Notes under the pieces: model-generated
Seen by the model: the letters and a program-made list of their open reading frames with translations, nothing else
Database searches by the model: none
Told to the model about the DNA's origin: nothing
Program-made: the position numbers and the translations under genes
In this document: positions 35,500 through 47,520 of the stretch, piece after piece
Numbering within the stretch: position 1 is the first letter of the stretch
Layout: the number at the start of each line of letters is the position of its first letter
Assembly (NCBI GenBank): GCA_963921825.1
Contig: OY997593.1
Location: 48,158,039-48,222,038, forward strand
Direction of reading: 5' to 3'
DNA: 64,000 bases
Origin: Erodium maritimum
Lineage: Eukaryota; Streptophyta; Magnoliopsida; Geraniales; Geraniaceae

Positions 35500-35970
35500 C
35501 GACCAAAAAAAATTAGCTGGTCGCTGCTGAAAACTTCAATAGCGACTAAACAAAAAGTTCATCGCGGTTGAAACTTCAATACCGACCAAGACACTTTTAT
35601 TATGTATTGAATATTTCAACAACGACCAAAAGTTAATCTAGTCGGCGTTGAAAATATTAAAAAACGATTGCATATGGTTTAGTCGGTATTAAAATATTCA
35701 ACAACGACCAAATCATAGTTTGGTCGCTGCTGAAATATTCAACAGCGACTAAACCATGTGTAGTTGTTTTTGAATATTTTCAACACCGACTATATTAAGT
35801 TTTGGTCGTTGTTGAAATATTTCATTACCGACTACTCACACTTTAGTCATTGTTGAAGTTTTGAACAACGACTAAACGACGACTTGGTCGTTGTTTAATA
35901 TTTTCAACGCCGACTAGATTAATTTTAGTCGCTTTTGAAATTATATTTGGTTGTTGTTGAAAATGTCAGA
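35500..35970. repeat. CACTA-1 left subterminal repeats
   Basis: Repeated ACAGCGACTAAA, CAACAACGACCAAA and TTTGGTCGCTGTTGAA motifs in both orientations. The same motif family occupies 47080-47520 at the other end, as expected for binding sites of the element's second protein. Confidence 0.85.
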
Positions 35971-37173
35971 ACAATAAACTCCATTCAATTGTTTTCTACC
36001 TACAACTACTCTCAAACCATCCTCATCCTTCTTCTTCTCTAACCTCTGAGTTCTACATCTTTTTTCTCCCAAAATTTCATATCTTTTTTTTTTGACGAAA
36101 TTCCATATCTTTTCCACAAAAAATATTTTGTTTATCTAAAATATTGGTTTACTTTTTTAGGTAATGTGAAGTTGTACTCCTTGAAATTAAAAAAGTGGTA
36201 AGGTTTCTTTGTATCCATTGATTATTTTGTTAGTTTTAATGATTATCTTGTTAAATGAATTTATTTACTTGTTATATTTAATGATTAATATAAGATATTT
36301 AGTTTGATTGGTTGATTATCTTGTTAGGTTTAAGGATAAAATGATTATTTAAGTTGATTTATTGATTATAATTTGTTAGATTTGAATTTAACATCGATTA
36401 TTTAATTTTGTATATATGTTGTTGTTAATTTATAAATAATAACATATTTTTGTTTATAAATTTGAACGCAGAATGATCATAGGAGTTGGATGGATTTTCC
36501 AATACAACATAAAGATTATAAAGCAGCTGTAAGGGTATTTCTCGACCATTTGGACAAATTGTACATAATATGGAAATGGTGAGTATTTGTGTCCACGTAT
36601 AAAGTGTTGTAACGTCTGTTTCCACTCATTTGAGGAAATTAGGAAGCACTTGAAAAACTTTGGGTTCATGCACACTTATAGAATATGGAACGACCATGGT
36701 GAGCAGCACCTAATGCCCCAGGCCTTTGCAGAAATCGCATAACAGAACAGACATGATAGCGCTCGTGCTTCATCTTCTAGTGTAGCGACTGAAGAAGTCA
36801 TCATGAGCTATGAACCAGCAAGGGAGTACGTTGAAGATGCATTTCGGCTCCGTAATAATCATGATGTTAATAATGATCATGTGATGGGTCATAATGTTGA
36901 TAGCTCGGTTATAAATGAAGAGGCCGAGAGGTACAGAAAAATGTTGACAGACCAACAAACACCTTTGTACGCGGGATCAACAAACAATAGATTGGAAACC
37001 GTTATGAAGTAGTTATCGTTAAAGGATAAACACAAAACGACAAACGTAACATTCGATGAAAATTGTACGGTTATCAAGCCTTTGTTTCCAGAAGGTAACA
37101 CGTATCCAGAATCATTCGCAGACGCGAAAAAAAGCGGTGAGGAGTGGGATGCAAGGTTATGTGAAGTACGATG

Positions 37174-38828
37174 TGTTGGGTCTCGAGGTAGGGTTGGAGA
37201 TGAACCAACTCGCAGCGGAAAATCAATTAAAACTAAGAGACGATTAAAACCATGAATCAACTAACAAATAATGGATTCACAAGAGTAAAATTCAGCACTA
37301 TTTCTTACCAAAACCAGAACACCGGGTAACGAATGATTGGCTTGAGTCTCCAAGACGCCTACGTATCCACATGGGAATCAAAGCCACGTAGTTCTTCTCT
37401 TTGAGGACTCAAGAACACAAAAATGGAGGTGGAACACACCCTTGGCCGAAATTGCAAGGGAGAGGAGGAAGAAGTTGTGTTTCCTATTCTTGTCTTGTGT
37501 TTGTTATGTTGAAAAAAGATGGCTTAAACATAACAAACTCCATCAACTTGTAAAACTAAAAGCATGGGACAAGTATGGTGTCAAGTAAGGTGTAAATAGG
37601 ACAAAGTATGGCTAGACAAGATGGGGTTAGGTGGTGAATCTCAACACCTTAATCCTTGACTTAGTACTAATTAATCAAGACTTAATTAATTAGTTCCATG
37701 GGCCTCTTGGAACATAGCATGTGGTCATTCCCAACGAGGTCCCGTGATGCGCTCATCGCCTCCAAACCTTCCATGCCAGAAATGTCTAACATTATCCGAC
37801 GTGATCAATCCCAAGACTCCAAACCTTGTCTTGATCCGTAATGTCCTATTCACATACGAACACATGACCCAAAACCCAGTTTTGGCCATGTCCCGAGACA
37901 ACTCCCTTTTGATAATTCTCCATAAATGTGTTAATGAGTTTCATCCTCTGGTGTGACCCTTAGGTTTATGCATATCAATAGATCAACGTAAAATCCCACT
38001 TTACTTGATCCTATTTAAGTAGAAACTAACGAGACTTTCGTATTGCCTGACACTGCATAACGAATCGACCATGTCGATTCTAACCTTTTCGTCGTCACTG
38101 TCATTATCCTTTTATCTCTGATATCCTGATTGAGATAAGGCATATAGTCGTCATCCTTATTATTCTCAATCACTGTTCCTTGATATGTGAGATGACTGAA
38201 TATATGATACCCAGTATCATGTGCATGGTCATGCTATTCTTTCAGTCACTCTCGATCAAGCGGCCGAGAACCGATATCTTTCCCATACCCTAGTATGAGG
38301 TATAAATCCCTTAGCCGTCTTTCGTGTCACTCATGCAGTCCGTCCCCAAGCCAGTCTTGGCAGTTATGGAAGCCCTGTTACGGACAACGTTAGGCTCAGG
38401 TCAAACTCAGTTGTTTACTGCATAACGATCACAAAGACTCCTCGATTTAAAGACACATGACAAGCTACGACAATGAATATGTTCATGACTTGATCTATGG
38501 CACATATTCATGTCGGGTCGTCAAATATCATGTCCCACGTGATATCTATGATCAAACTCCGGAATCCCATTCCAATGACTAACTAAACATAAGCCATAAA
38601 GAGCCATCTTTCATACTAGTCGCTTCTAGTGAAGCTTTGTTGAATAGGGACCCATCTAAGGTGATCTATCTCGATCTATGGTTCTATTCGCATGGTGGAC
38701 ATAGATCAGAGCACACATCGATATGTTACTCCAACACATAAGTAATAAAAAGCCGCTTTAATTTTATTGCTAACGATGATATATACATTTGGACATTTAG
38801 GATTGAACTACGGACACTAAGACTAACA
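37174..38828. mobile_element. solo LTR in the CACTA-1 transposase (Ty1/copia-like)
   Basis: Begins TGTTGGGTCTCGAGG and ends GACACTAAGACTAACA, and is flanked by perfect CGATG duplications at 37169-37173 and 38829-38833. Removing it joins the transposase phrases YVKYD and ACVNGCC, so the boundaries are confirmed by the interrupted gene. It is 1,655 bp. TGTT...AACA ends are common in Ty1/copia LTRs, but no internal sequence is present, so the superfamily is inferred. The strand is uncertain. AATAAAA occurs at about 38748. Confidence 0.85.
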
Positions 38829-41316
38829 CGATGCTTGTGTAAATGGGTGTTGTTCATACTACAAATAAAGTGCCAATAAGATGATATGTCATCTATGTGA
38901 TGAGCCTCGGTACAAGATGACAACGAATGGAAACTTAAGGCGAGGAAGACCGTTAGGCATTTCCCTCTAATTCCACAGTTGCAGAAGTTGTACAATTAAC
39001 CTTATATTGTAGGAAAAATGAGTTGGTGTGAGAATATGTTGCCAAAATATGATGACAATATGACGCATCCATCCGATGGCGAAGCATGGAAAAGTTTCGA
39101 TTGGGACTGCCCTTGGTTTGCATCGGAAACCCGCAATGTGCGTCTTGCATTGGCCACTGACGGGCTTTGTTCATTTAATGCAACTGTTGTGTCTCATATC
39201 ATGTGGCATATTGTTGTGATGCCTTACAACTTACCTCTAGATATGTGTATGAACAAATATTATAACATAATGATGTTGTTGATATCAGGTCCGAAGTCGC
39301 CTGGAAAGTGTCTTAATGCGTTAATGAGACTAGTGATTGACGAGTTGTTGGAGTTGTGGGAAGTTGGAGCAGTGACATATGATGCATCGTGTAATAAGAC
39401 ATTCAAAATGCATGCCGCAGTCATGTGGACTATCAGTGACTTCCCTGGTTTAGGGATGTTGGGGGCATTCTAACTAAAGGGTTACAAGGCATGCCCGATA
39501 TGTATGGATGACATTGATGGGGAGTACAGTCACAACAGGATGTATTACTATGGGGCGCGGAAGGGGTTTCCAGTTAACCACAAATATCGCACGGGTAATC
39601 ACACCAAGAAATATTACTGCAGGACTGGTAAAAGGGAGAATAGAGTACTAAAGCCCCTACCTTCTAGGCTTGAGGTTTACAGAAAGTAATGCAAGATGAG
39701 GCACATTATCCCGAACAATCATTGCATTCAAAGTTTGCTCATTCTTACAATGTCGGGAAAAACAAGATGTGTTGGACGCATGTCTCGATATTCTGGGACC
39801 TTCCATATTGGAACAAGTTGCAAACAAGGCACACATTAGATGTGATGCACATTCAAAAAAACATGTGTGACAATGTTCTTGGAACACTTTTGAACTTTCC
39901 TGGTAAAACCAAGGATGACTTGAAAGCAAGACAAATGTGGAAGGGCAAAGGTGTGCATGAAGAGTTATGTCCCAAGACAGATGGATCGAAGAATTTTATG
40001 CCACATGCTAACTACACAGTCCTACCAAATAAGCATGAAGAAGTGCTTAAGTGATTTGCAGAGATACGGATGCCAGCAGGCTATGCAGAAAGCTTGAACA
40101 ACAAGGTCCACGTGGCAGATAAGAAGTTTTTAGCGCTAAAGACTCACGATTTGCATGTTTTGCTTCAACGTATACTACCAATCGTAATAAGACCATATGT
40201 GGCACCAGTTGTGGCCGACGTGATTTGTGAGCTTGCACGTTTCTTCCAGACCTTATGTGCAAGAGAGATATCAAAAGAACGGCTTAAGGAGATGAAGACC
40301 GAGATTATTGTGATTCTCTGCAAGTTGGAGATGATTTTTCCTCCATCTTTCCATGCCATCATGTTGCATCTATGCTTACACCTCCCCGATCAAATCTTAC
40401 AAACCGGTCTTGTACATTATACATGGATGTTTCCCATGGAAAGGTATATTTTTCAAGTCCTTATTTACGTGCATATCTATAATATTAGTAAATTTCCAAC
40501 CTTGATCATGATATTAATAATTTATTTGTATGTCGATAAAGGGAACTCGTGTACTACAAAAAAAATGGGTAAGAAACAAGCGTTACCCCGAGGGTTTCAT
40601 TGCCGAGGCCTACATTGATAATTAATGTGCGAAGAACATCAAATTGTACCTTGGTCCGTTTTCTACGAACACCGTTAAGGAACAACCAAACAGCCCCTAG
40701 AACATTTCGGTCGTCAGAACATATGTACAAACGTCGGTTCCAGACAGAAAGAAGTTGACTAACGACGAGGTACAACTTGCGCATTTGACGGTTATGGCAA
40801 ACTGTGATGAATACTCTCATTGGTTCAAGGAATTTACACAGAGTTACAACACAATTATTCACATTTGAATGATATCAAACATCGAATGAAGTCATAGGAC
40901 GGGACATTTAGAAATGCATTACACCGTAACTGAGGCACGTAGGAGGCCCATAACCTCAGCGGTGGTATCCAGTACCACACCGTCCTCTATAAGTACAACG
41001 TTAACGGGGTGAAATTTGTTTCTTTGGTATGGGATAATAATAAAACCACACAGAACTCTGGCGTAATGCTCGAGGTAGAAAACAACAGGTAATTATACGG
41101 GGATTTGGTAGAGGTTGTTGAGATTTTTTACAAACAGGGGATGTATGTCGTTGGTACGATAAAAAAAAGTGGTAGTTGATCATGGGATGATATCTATACC
41201 GACCAAAAAAACTTGTCACAAGAATGATCCTTTCTCTCTCGCATATATGACGATACAGGTATGTCTTTTTGGTCAACTTAATTTGTTATAATACGTACGT
41301 GTATAGATGTATCTAT

Positions 41317-43133
41317 TGTAATAACCACTCCCGGTCAACGCCATACAAACCTGCGAAAAACAGGAAAATTTAAAAATTTTGAGCAGACACTGAATTGAAC
41401 CGGAATTGGACCCCGAGGGTCATATCGGACTTAAGTTGACCCCGTAATCGACCAAAGTGAGTTCCGGGGGACTCAGGGCAACTTTCTGATCAATTTGGGA
41501 AATGTTGACTTTTCGTTGGAAAAGTCAACCGAGCGACGTTTTGGTCCATTCGAGGACCGTTTTGGGTCCAAAAAGCTTAGCCGTCGTCGCAGCGGTCTTA
41601 GTTGAGCCGTTTCCTTGTAGCCCGTGAAGTTTCGTAATTTCTTGGAAAAAGTGCCCGTTCGGGGCCCGAAACGTCCGAATTTCGCGAATCTGATTGGAAA
41701 ATATCTAGAAGATATTTCCCAAAAAGGTGTGCGACCCACCTTGCCACTTGTCAAGCAAGTGGTGGTGTTAGGTGTGGGACAAGACAAGTAAGACTAGTTT
41801 AGGTGTTAGTTTGTTATTTTTTAAAATTAAAACAAAAGGGAAATATTGACTTACACGTTCATTTCAAAAAGGAGAAGAGAAACATTGGTTTTTAGAGAGA
41901 GAAAGGGAGATAGAAGAAGGAGAGAAAAGAGAAGGAGGTGTTGGAAGTTTAGTGATTTCCCGTCAATCAAACAGTTGGATCGTCTCAAAGATAGAAGAAT
42001 GGAGTTCACACCGTCATTCTCTACGGTGAGCACCTAACCGATTTTCGTTTTGGAACGTTTGAATTTTAGGGTTTGAGTTTAAATGAGTTGATTAAGGTTG
42101 GGTTTTGTTTAAGATTGGTTTAAAGATGAATGGTTGAGGTTTGGAGTTCGTTAGGAACGTTTTGGGGCGAAAAGAGAATTTTTCCCATTATGGCTGTGTG
42201 GGGCCCACATGTTCGGGTATCGGGTTTTTGTGTTCGGGTGGTTTAGAACGTTCCCCGGGTCATTAATCCAAAACCGGATCGAAATTTGGAATTAAATTGT
42301 GAAAGTTGTAATTGTCGGGTTTAGAAACTTTAAACGCTAATTAAATGACTCGGAAGTCGGAATTGAATTCTGTCGAGTGCATAGGAACCCTTGAATTATT
42401 CTAAGACCATAGAAACGAAAACGGGAATTTTCGGAGCCCCGGAAGGGCGTTTCCAAAACCCGGGCAGATTCGCCATGTCGGGCGAATCGGGCCTTTCCGG
42501 GTCCAATATCGACAATGTCGAGTAATTGGGGAGTTTGGGAGTGATCGACATTGCCGGGGTTACTTTTGGGCATCAGGTTTATTAAAATTCAGCATTATGC
42601 CTGCAAGCTTAAAAGCGTTTAAAATTGTGTTCTCGTTAGATCGTGCTGCAGACCGAGGAAAGGGAAAGCTAGGCGAGTGACCGAGATCACGCCGGAGCTT
42701 ATTTGTTCAGGGAAGGCAACAGTGGGTGTTTGTTCAGTCAGAGTACTTGGGTTCGGGATGGTGTTCCCCGGTGTTGAGTCGTTGTTGGTGTTACTTGCTT
42801 TGTCTGCTAATTATGTCGTAGTCAGTCTGTTATCCGTGGTGGTGAGCGAACGCTCACCCCTAGCTGCTTTTCCTACAGGTACTGTTCGTGGGACGGACTA
42901 GGTGAGCTCTCGAAGCTTGTGGAGCTAGGAGCGGAGTCCGGGTTTTGTCTTTTGAGTCTAGTGACGGATACATTGTACTTTTGTCCACTTGTTGGGACGT
43001 GTTTTAAACTGTAAATATTATTTTGCTGAACAAATGGTGATTTTAAAGTGATCTATAAAAATGGTTTCAAAAGTGTTTATTATTTTAAAACGTTCGCGTC
43101 CCGAGTTCGGTTTACTGAAATTGGGGCGTGACA
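41317..43133 (+). mobile_element. LTR7: 5' LTR of the truncated retrotransposon
   Basis: Runs from TGTAATAACCACTCCCGGTC to TTGGGGCGTGACA. It is the plus-strand counterpart of solo LTR4, with the same ends and the shared palindrome at 42841-42860, but about 1.1 kb shorter, lacking the LTR4 minisatellite region. Because it is followed by a primer site, it fixes the 5'-3' orientation of the whole LTR group: GGGGCGTGACA is the U5 end. Confidence 0.9.
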
Positions 43134-43136
43134 GCT

Positions 43137-43148
43137 TGGTATCAGAGC
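43137..43148 (+). other. primer-binding site for initiator Met-tRNA
   Basis: TGGTATCAGAGC begins three bases after the LTR end. It is complementary to the 3' end of plant initiator methionine tRNA, the usual primer of many plant Ty3/gypsy and Ty1/copia elements. Confidence 0.88.
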
Positions 43149-44889
43149 TCGAGGTTTCACACCTCGGACTATGCGTCAATTAGGTGGGGAGAGTCGAGTC
43201 GGTAGAGTCCCGTCGTACGTTGGGTACGCAGGTCGGGAACCGTGTGTAGACCCGTGGTGTTGTGAGTCCTGCTTGTGTTTGTGTGTATGTGCAGTGTTTT
43301 CTTGCTGGCTTGCTGATTGTTGTTGCTGCGTGAAACATTTTTAAGCTGTCACGGGTCGACTCAGGAGCGCTCCTGTAGTCGAACGTGACGGTGCTGATAT
43401 CAAGTCGGTACAACGTAGTTCGGGGACGCCTGGACCGGGTTGTAACTGCGTGATGTCAAGTATGAGGCTTTAAAAATGAAGTGGAGAAAGCTTTAAAATT
43501 TTGATTGTTTTGATGTTGTTTGACGCCGTGGGCGTTTGTGTTTGACTTTGATTGGCCCTGTGGGCGTATTGTGATTGTTGTTAGTTGGTCCGGTTGGCGG
43601 GTTATGGAGTTTTGGTTGGCCCGGTGGGCACTATTTGACTTTGGTTGGCCCGGTGGTCGGGTGTCGTCGTTATTGTTGTTATGGGTACTTGGCCGGTTTG
43701 GCTTGTTCGTGGTTTAGTCGAGTTTTGTGGTACGTGTTTGGTCGTTTTGGTAGTTAATTGTCTGCGACGTACCAGTGTGCGGGTCGCCAAGAGACTGGTA
43801 GAATGAGAGTGTCCTAGGATCGACGTGACGGGGTGATAAGGGCGAAGCTGGCGCAGTTACGGGACGGACCACGGGCTGACCTGGTACGAGACCAGGACGG
43901 GCTCGCTGGTCCGATCCGGCAGCCATCACGGCACGGCTGGTGTGCCGGCCCGGCAGCAAGCCCGGCACGGATGGTGTTCCGGCCCGGCAGCCAGACCGGC
44001 ACGGACGGCGTACCGGCCCGGATTGCCAAATGGTCCGGCCCACCTGCCGGACCGGTCTTCAAAAAAAAAATCTTTTTTGTGCGTTTAGGTCTGCGGTTGT
44101 GTGACTCGGTTCACGTTCGTGTGGTTGAGCGTTGGTTTTACGTGATTATGTTCGCGGTTGTGGGTGGTAGAGGCCGTAGGCTCGGTGTTAAAGGATGAGG
44201 TCTTGGGTTCGAGATTCATCGATAACGTACGGTAGTAGTACAGCGCCTCGGTGTGAGAGTCTCACCACGGAGAGAGGTTAGGGTTGGTGCGCTGCGGCGC
44301 CATACGAACTAGGTTGTCCCTTTGTAAACGGGTGTTCGAGGTTTCCCTCGCGTGAACGGGTGATTGAGGTTTCCTTCACGCGAGTGGGTTATTTGAGGTT
44401 CCCTACACGATCGAGTAACTGGGGTATCGATATTGTGAGCAACAGTGTTGGCTTAGTTGAGAACATGATCCCCATTTGAGGTTTCCTTATGTGATCGGGT
44501 AAGTGAGGTATTGAGGTTGTGAACTATAGTGATTTACTGAATCGAGGACGTGATTCCCGTGTCGAGGTTTATCTTACATGAGCGAGTACTTGAGGTGTTG
44601 ATAGCGTGAGCAGTGTGACGTTTGGCATCAGGTTTTGAGCTATCCCACTATTACCAGTGACTGAACTGGATGACCTCCATATAAATGTCAGTGATGGCGT
44701 GATGGTGTTTGATATCGAAGATGATGATGATGAAGAGCAGCATGACGATGTTGGACGGTCTGATGATGAAGAATTCGACGACGACGATGATGAGTCAGAT
44801 GCTGATGAAGAACAATTGTGTCTATCAGACGACCGATCGTCTGACCACGAATAAATTGTATTTTCCGTACGTACATAGTAAGTTTTTTT

Positions 44890-45335
44890 TTGTGAACAAA
44901 GTCGTTGTTAATGTTTCTTTGTGAAAAATACACATTATTTGAAGACAATATGATTCTAATGAATATAAAGTCGAAAATAGGTTGGCGGCCATTTACAAGA
45001 AGTCGGGTTTTGATATGTTGTATATTCAACAGCGACCGAAACATCATTCAGTCGTTGTTGAAAGTGGACAAAGGGCAATTTCACTATTTTATCGTTCGTT
45101 TCCTCGGTTCGAAGTCTTCTCCAATGTGATTTTTGTGAACAAAGACTTTATATAGTTGTTTTAAGAAAATACGAATCTAATGAATGTAAAATCGAAAATT
45201 ATGGACGCCGTTTACAAAAAATCGGGTTTTGATTTGTTGTATATTCAACAATGACCGAAAGATAATTCAGTCGTTGTTGAAAATGGGCAAAGAGCAATTT
45301 CACTATTTTATCGTTCATTTCCTTTTTATAGCAGA
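44890..45335. repeat. tandem duplication (about 235 bp) between the CACTA-1 genes
   Basis: The blocks at about 44890-45110 and 45128-45330 share TGTATATTCAACA(G/A)(C/T)GACCGAAA, CAGTCGTTGTTGAAA and CAATTTCACTATTTTATCGT in the same order and spacing. Each carries GACCGAAA/TCGTTGTTG motifs like the subterminal repeats. It lies just upstream of the second CACTA gene, so it may be its promoter region. Confidence 0.75.
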
Positions 45336-45360
45336 ACAGGATTCCCCGGTTGCTTTAGGG

Positions 45361-46921
45361 ATGTCAGGGAGCAGCTATCTATGTCGGGGGTCGTTGTGGC
45401 CGATCATTGATGTGAGGGTGCCTACGGCGTCGGTCCCGAGAACTAATGACGCCTCCAGCATCCAGTCTAAGAAGAAACAACCTCAAGTGGATGGTGATTG
45501 TTTGATTGCTGAACTCGCGGACCCTCCAAGAAAAAGATGGGTGGTCATCGAGGACTTGTCATGACCAGCCGAACTGAGCAGCTAGTTCGTACTTCGAAGA
45601 GGAAGTTGAGTATGACTTGGGATACGGTCAAAAATCGTCCCTATTGTAGCAATGGGTTACAACGTCTCGCATCATATATCGGGGCCATTGTACGCAACTC
45701 TGTGCCGATGGTAGGCGCATGGTCCGAACTCGGTGCTCGAGGACGGGTGGTGTTTTGGGACCGGTTAACGGTAAGTATATTCTCCATTTTCAATTTTGTC
45801 TTGTTGCATGATTATGTTAAATTGTTTTTTATTGACTTATTTGTCTACGATTTTTCAGAGTGTCTACGATTTCAATAGAATGTCAGAGCCGCTAACAGAA
45901 TATTTAGAGAGCGTTGCTAAGGTCCTGTACAATGATTGGAAACGAAAATGCCATGATTGCTGGAAAAGATATTAAGAGGAAATGTTGAAGGAAGGCAACG
46001 ACCCGAATGCTACAGTGTTGAAGAACTTCGTTACCCGTCCTGACTAGTGGCAGTTAATTCGCGAACACTGGGAGTTTGAAAAGGTCACAGTAAGTATATG
46101 GTTTCCATTCTTTCCTATTTTTGTGTTTCATATATAACTAATTCCTAATATTAAAATGGATGACTTTTGAAATATGTTAGACCATGTCAGATCGAGGTAA
46201 GGCGGCTAAGGAAAACAATAAGGTGAAGACCCGAGGAGGAAGGAAGGCGATGGTCTTGTATGTAGACGAATACAAACCGGTGACACATGAAGATTCCCTC
46301 CATCCCCTAGTTAGCGCAGGACTGAGGTTTTTTCCGGTTAACGATCCACACTGCCCGACTAGGAAACGCGGGATAATATTTCCACCTTTTGAATAACTAA
46401 ATTGTATGTTTCTATTTAATCTTTCAAATAACCATTTACTTTCATGTTTCTGGTTATCGCAGAAAATGTTTGCAGCGACCAAAGAGGATTATGTTGAGAC
46501 CGTACATGCTGCAACCCTAGTCACGCAAAAGTCTGGTATCGATATCACCTTACCCACGCCCAAGAAGAATAATGCCTTGGAGGTTGAAACGATCATCAAG
46601 CACATCGGCGAATCTAAGGGATACTACCAGTCCGGATTCGGGAATAAGGTGAGGGTAAGGAAACTTTGGAACCTTGCCAACTCATCCAACTCTGGTGCAT
46701 TCGTCGAATCCACTCAAAAGATCGATGAACTCTCCCAACTTTTCCAACAACAACAAGAGATGCTAACAACACTAGCCAAGGAAAGGGTTCGACAGCAAGA
46801 GGAAAGAGTTCGAGAGCAAGAGGAAATAGATGGGATTAAGAGGCGAAACGAGAAATTGGCAAAACAACTCGCCAATGTCACAAAATTCCTCCAGACCAAT
46901 GGTCACATGTTCGACAATTAA
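45361..46921 (+). pseudogene. CACTA-1 second gene, Transposase_24-like with coiled coil
   Basis: Pieces in order: 45361-45560 (Pro/Ser/Lys-rich), 45537-45770 (TSKRKLSMTWDTVKNRP, RVVFWDRLT), a GTAAGT...CAG intron (45771-45858), 45859-46089 (EYLESVAKVLYNDWKRK), an intron (46090-46180), 46181-46395 (MSDRGKAAKENNKVKTRGG, then PFE and a stop), and 46465-46918 (EDYVETVHAATLV, GYYQSGFGNKVR, a long Q/E-rich coil ending HMFDN). The arrangement (basic region, DWKRK-type core, C-terminal coiled coil) fits the plant Transposase_24 group, the counterpart of the En/Spm TNPA protein that binds subterminal repeats. A frame change near 45560 and in-frame stops (45975, 46045, 46394) suggest inactivation, although exon boundaries are uncertain. 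Confidence 0.6.
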
Positions 46922-47079
46922 CTTTAATGTTTTGTTACTTTGTGTTTCATGATACTTTATCACTATCGGTTATGAAAAACGTAATTATAATTTGTTGTTT
47001 TGGTGAATAGACTGTTTTGTATGGAGTTTGTAGGTTAGTTTGAATTTCTTTCCATGTTTAGGTGCACGATGTCTAATTA

Positions 47080-47520
47080 TATGGTCAGTTACTGAAAATG
47101 TTTAATATTGACCGATGTTGAAAATATTTTCAACAACGACCAAATCTAGGTTTGGTCGTTACATAAAATATTTAATACCGACCGAAAAGTGTAACTGTTG
47201 TTGATAATATTTTAAACAACCAAATCTATGTTTGGTTGGTACTCAAAATGTTTCAACAGTGACTAGAATTTTCCAGTCGGTATTAAACATTTTCAACACC
47301 GAACAAACATAGACTTGATCGTTACTCAAAATGTTTTCAACAACGACCAACATGTTTAATCGTTGGTATATATTCAACTGCGGCCAAAAAATATTTGGTC
47401 GGTATTGAAAAAAAATTGCTTCAACAACGACCAACCAAGGGCGACAAACCGTTTGGTCGTTGAGTTTCATAGCGACCAAAATTGTGACAACAGCGACCAA
47501 ATATTTTGGTCGCTGATGTG
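47080..47520. repeat. CACTA-1 right subterminal repeats
   Basis: Inverted and direct copies of TTTTCAACAACGACCAAA and TTTGGTCGTTGTTGAA, mirroring the left end. Confidence 0.85.

Larger units (their letters stand above)
41317..44640 (+). mobile_element. truncated LTR retrotransposon: 5' LTR, primer site and leader only
   Basis: A left LTR (41317-43133) is followed at once by a primer-binding site and about 1.5 kb of non-coding internal sequence. gag, pol and the 3' LTR are absent. The left flank TCTAT is not repeated at the right edge, so the right part was lost by deletion, not by precise recombination. The internal part has a GC-rich repetitive block (43850-44055) and a degenerate repeat of TTGAGGTTTCC(C/T)T...CGAG phrases at 44330-44600. 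The element lies in what looks like an intron of the CACTA-1 transposase gene. The right limit is approximate. Confidence 0.75.
36472..44854 (+). pseudogene. CACTA-1 TNP2-type transposase, interrupted
   Basis: Order of recognisable parts: an N-terminal Transpos_assoc region (RSWMDF at 36492, then CPRIKCCNVC and HLKNFGF near 36595-36670); FPEGNTYPESFADAKK and GYVKYD up to 37173; the copia-like LTR; ACVNGCC and PRYK (38834-38920); the Transposase_21 core (HPSDGEAWKSFDWDCPWFA, RNVRLALATDG, YNLPLDMCM, GPKSPGK, FKMHAAVMWTISDFPG) at 39018-39470; GYKACPICMDD; LPYWNKLQTRHTLDVMHIQK; a DUF4218 part (LKTHDLHVLLQRILPI, LCKLEMIFPPSFHAIM) at 40070-40440; and a DUF4216-like part near 40850-41030. An intron donor-like GTATGT follows at about 41259. 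The acidic tail exon (EDDDDEE, ending 44854) follows an acceptor near 44655. Frameshifts near 36560 and 39685, stops such as 39471 and the insertions make it non-functional. Confidence 0.88.

Noticed and set aside
43134..44640. Possible gag gene after the primer site
   Set aside because: No frame of useful length and no CCHC or gag signature; the region is a non-coding leader with repeats and the element is truncated before gag.
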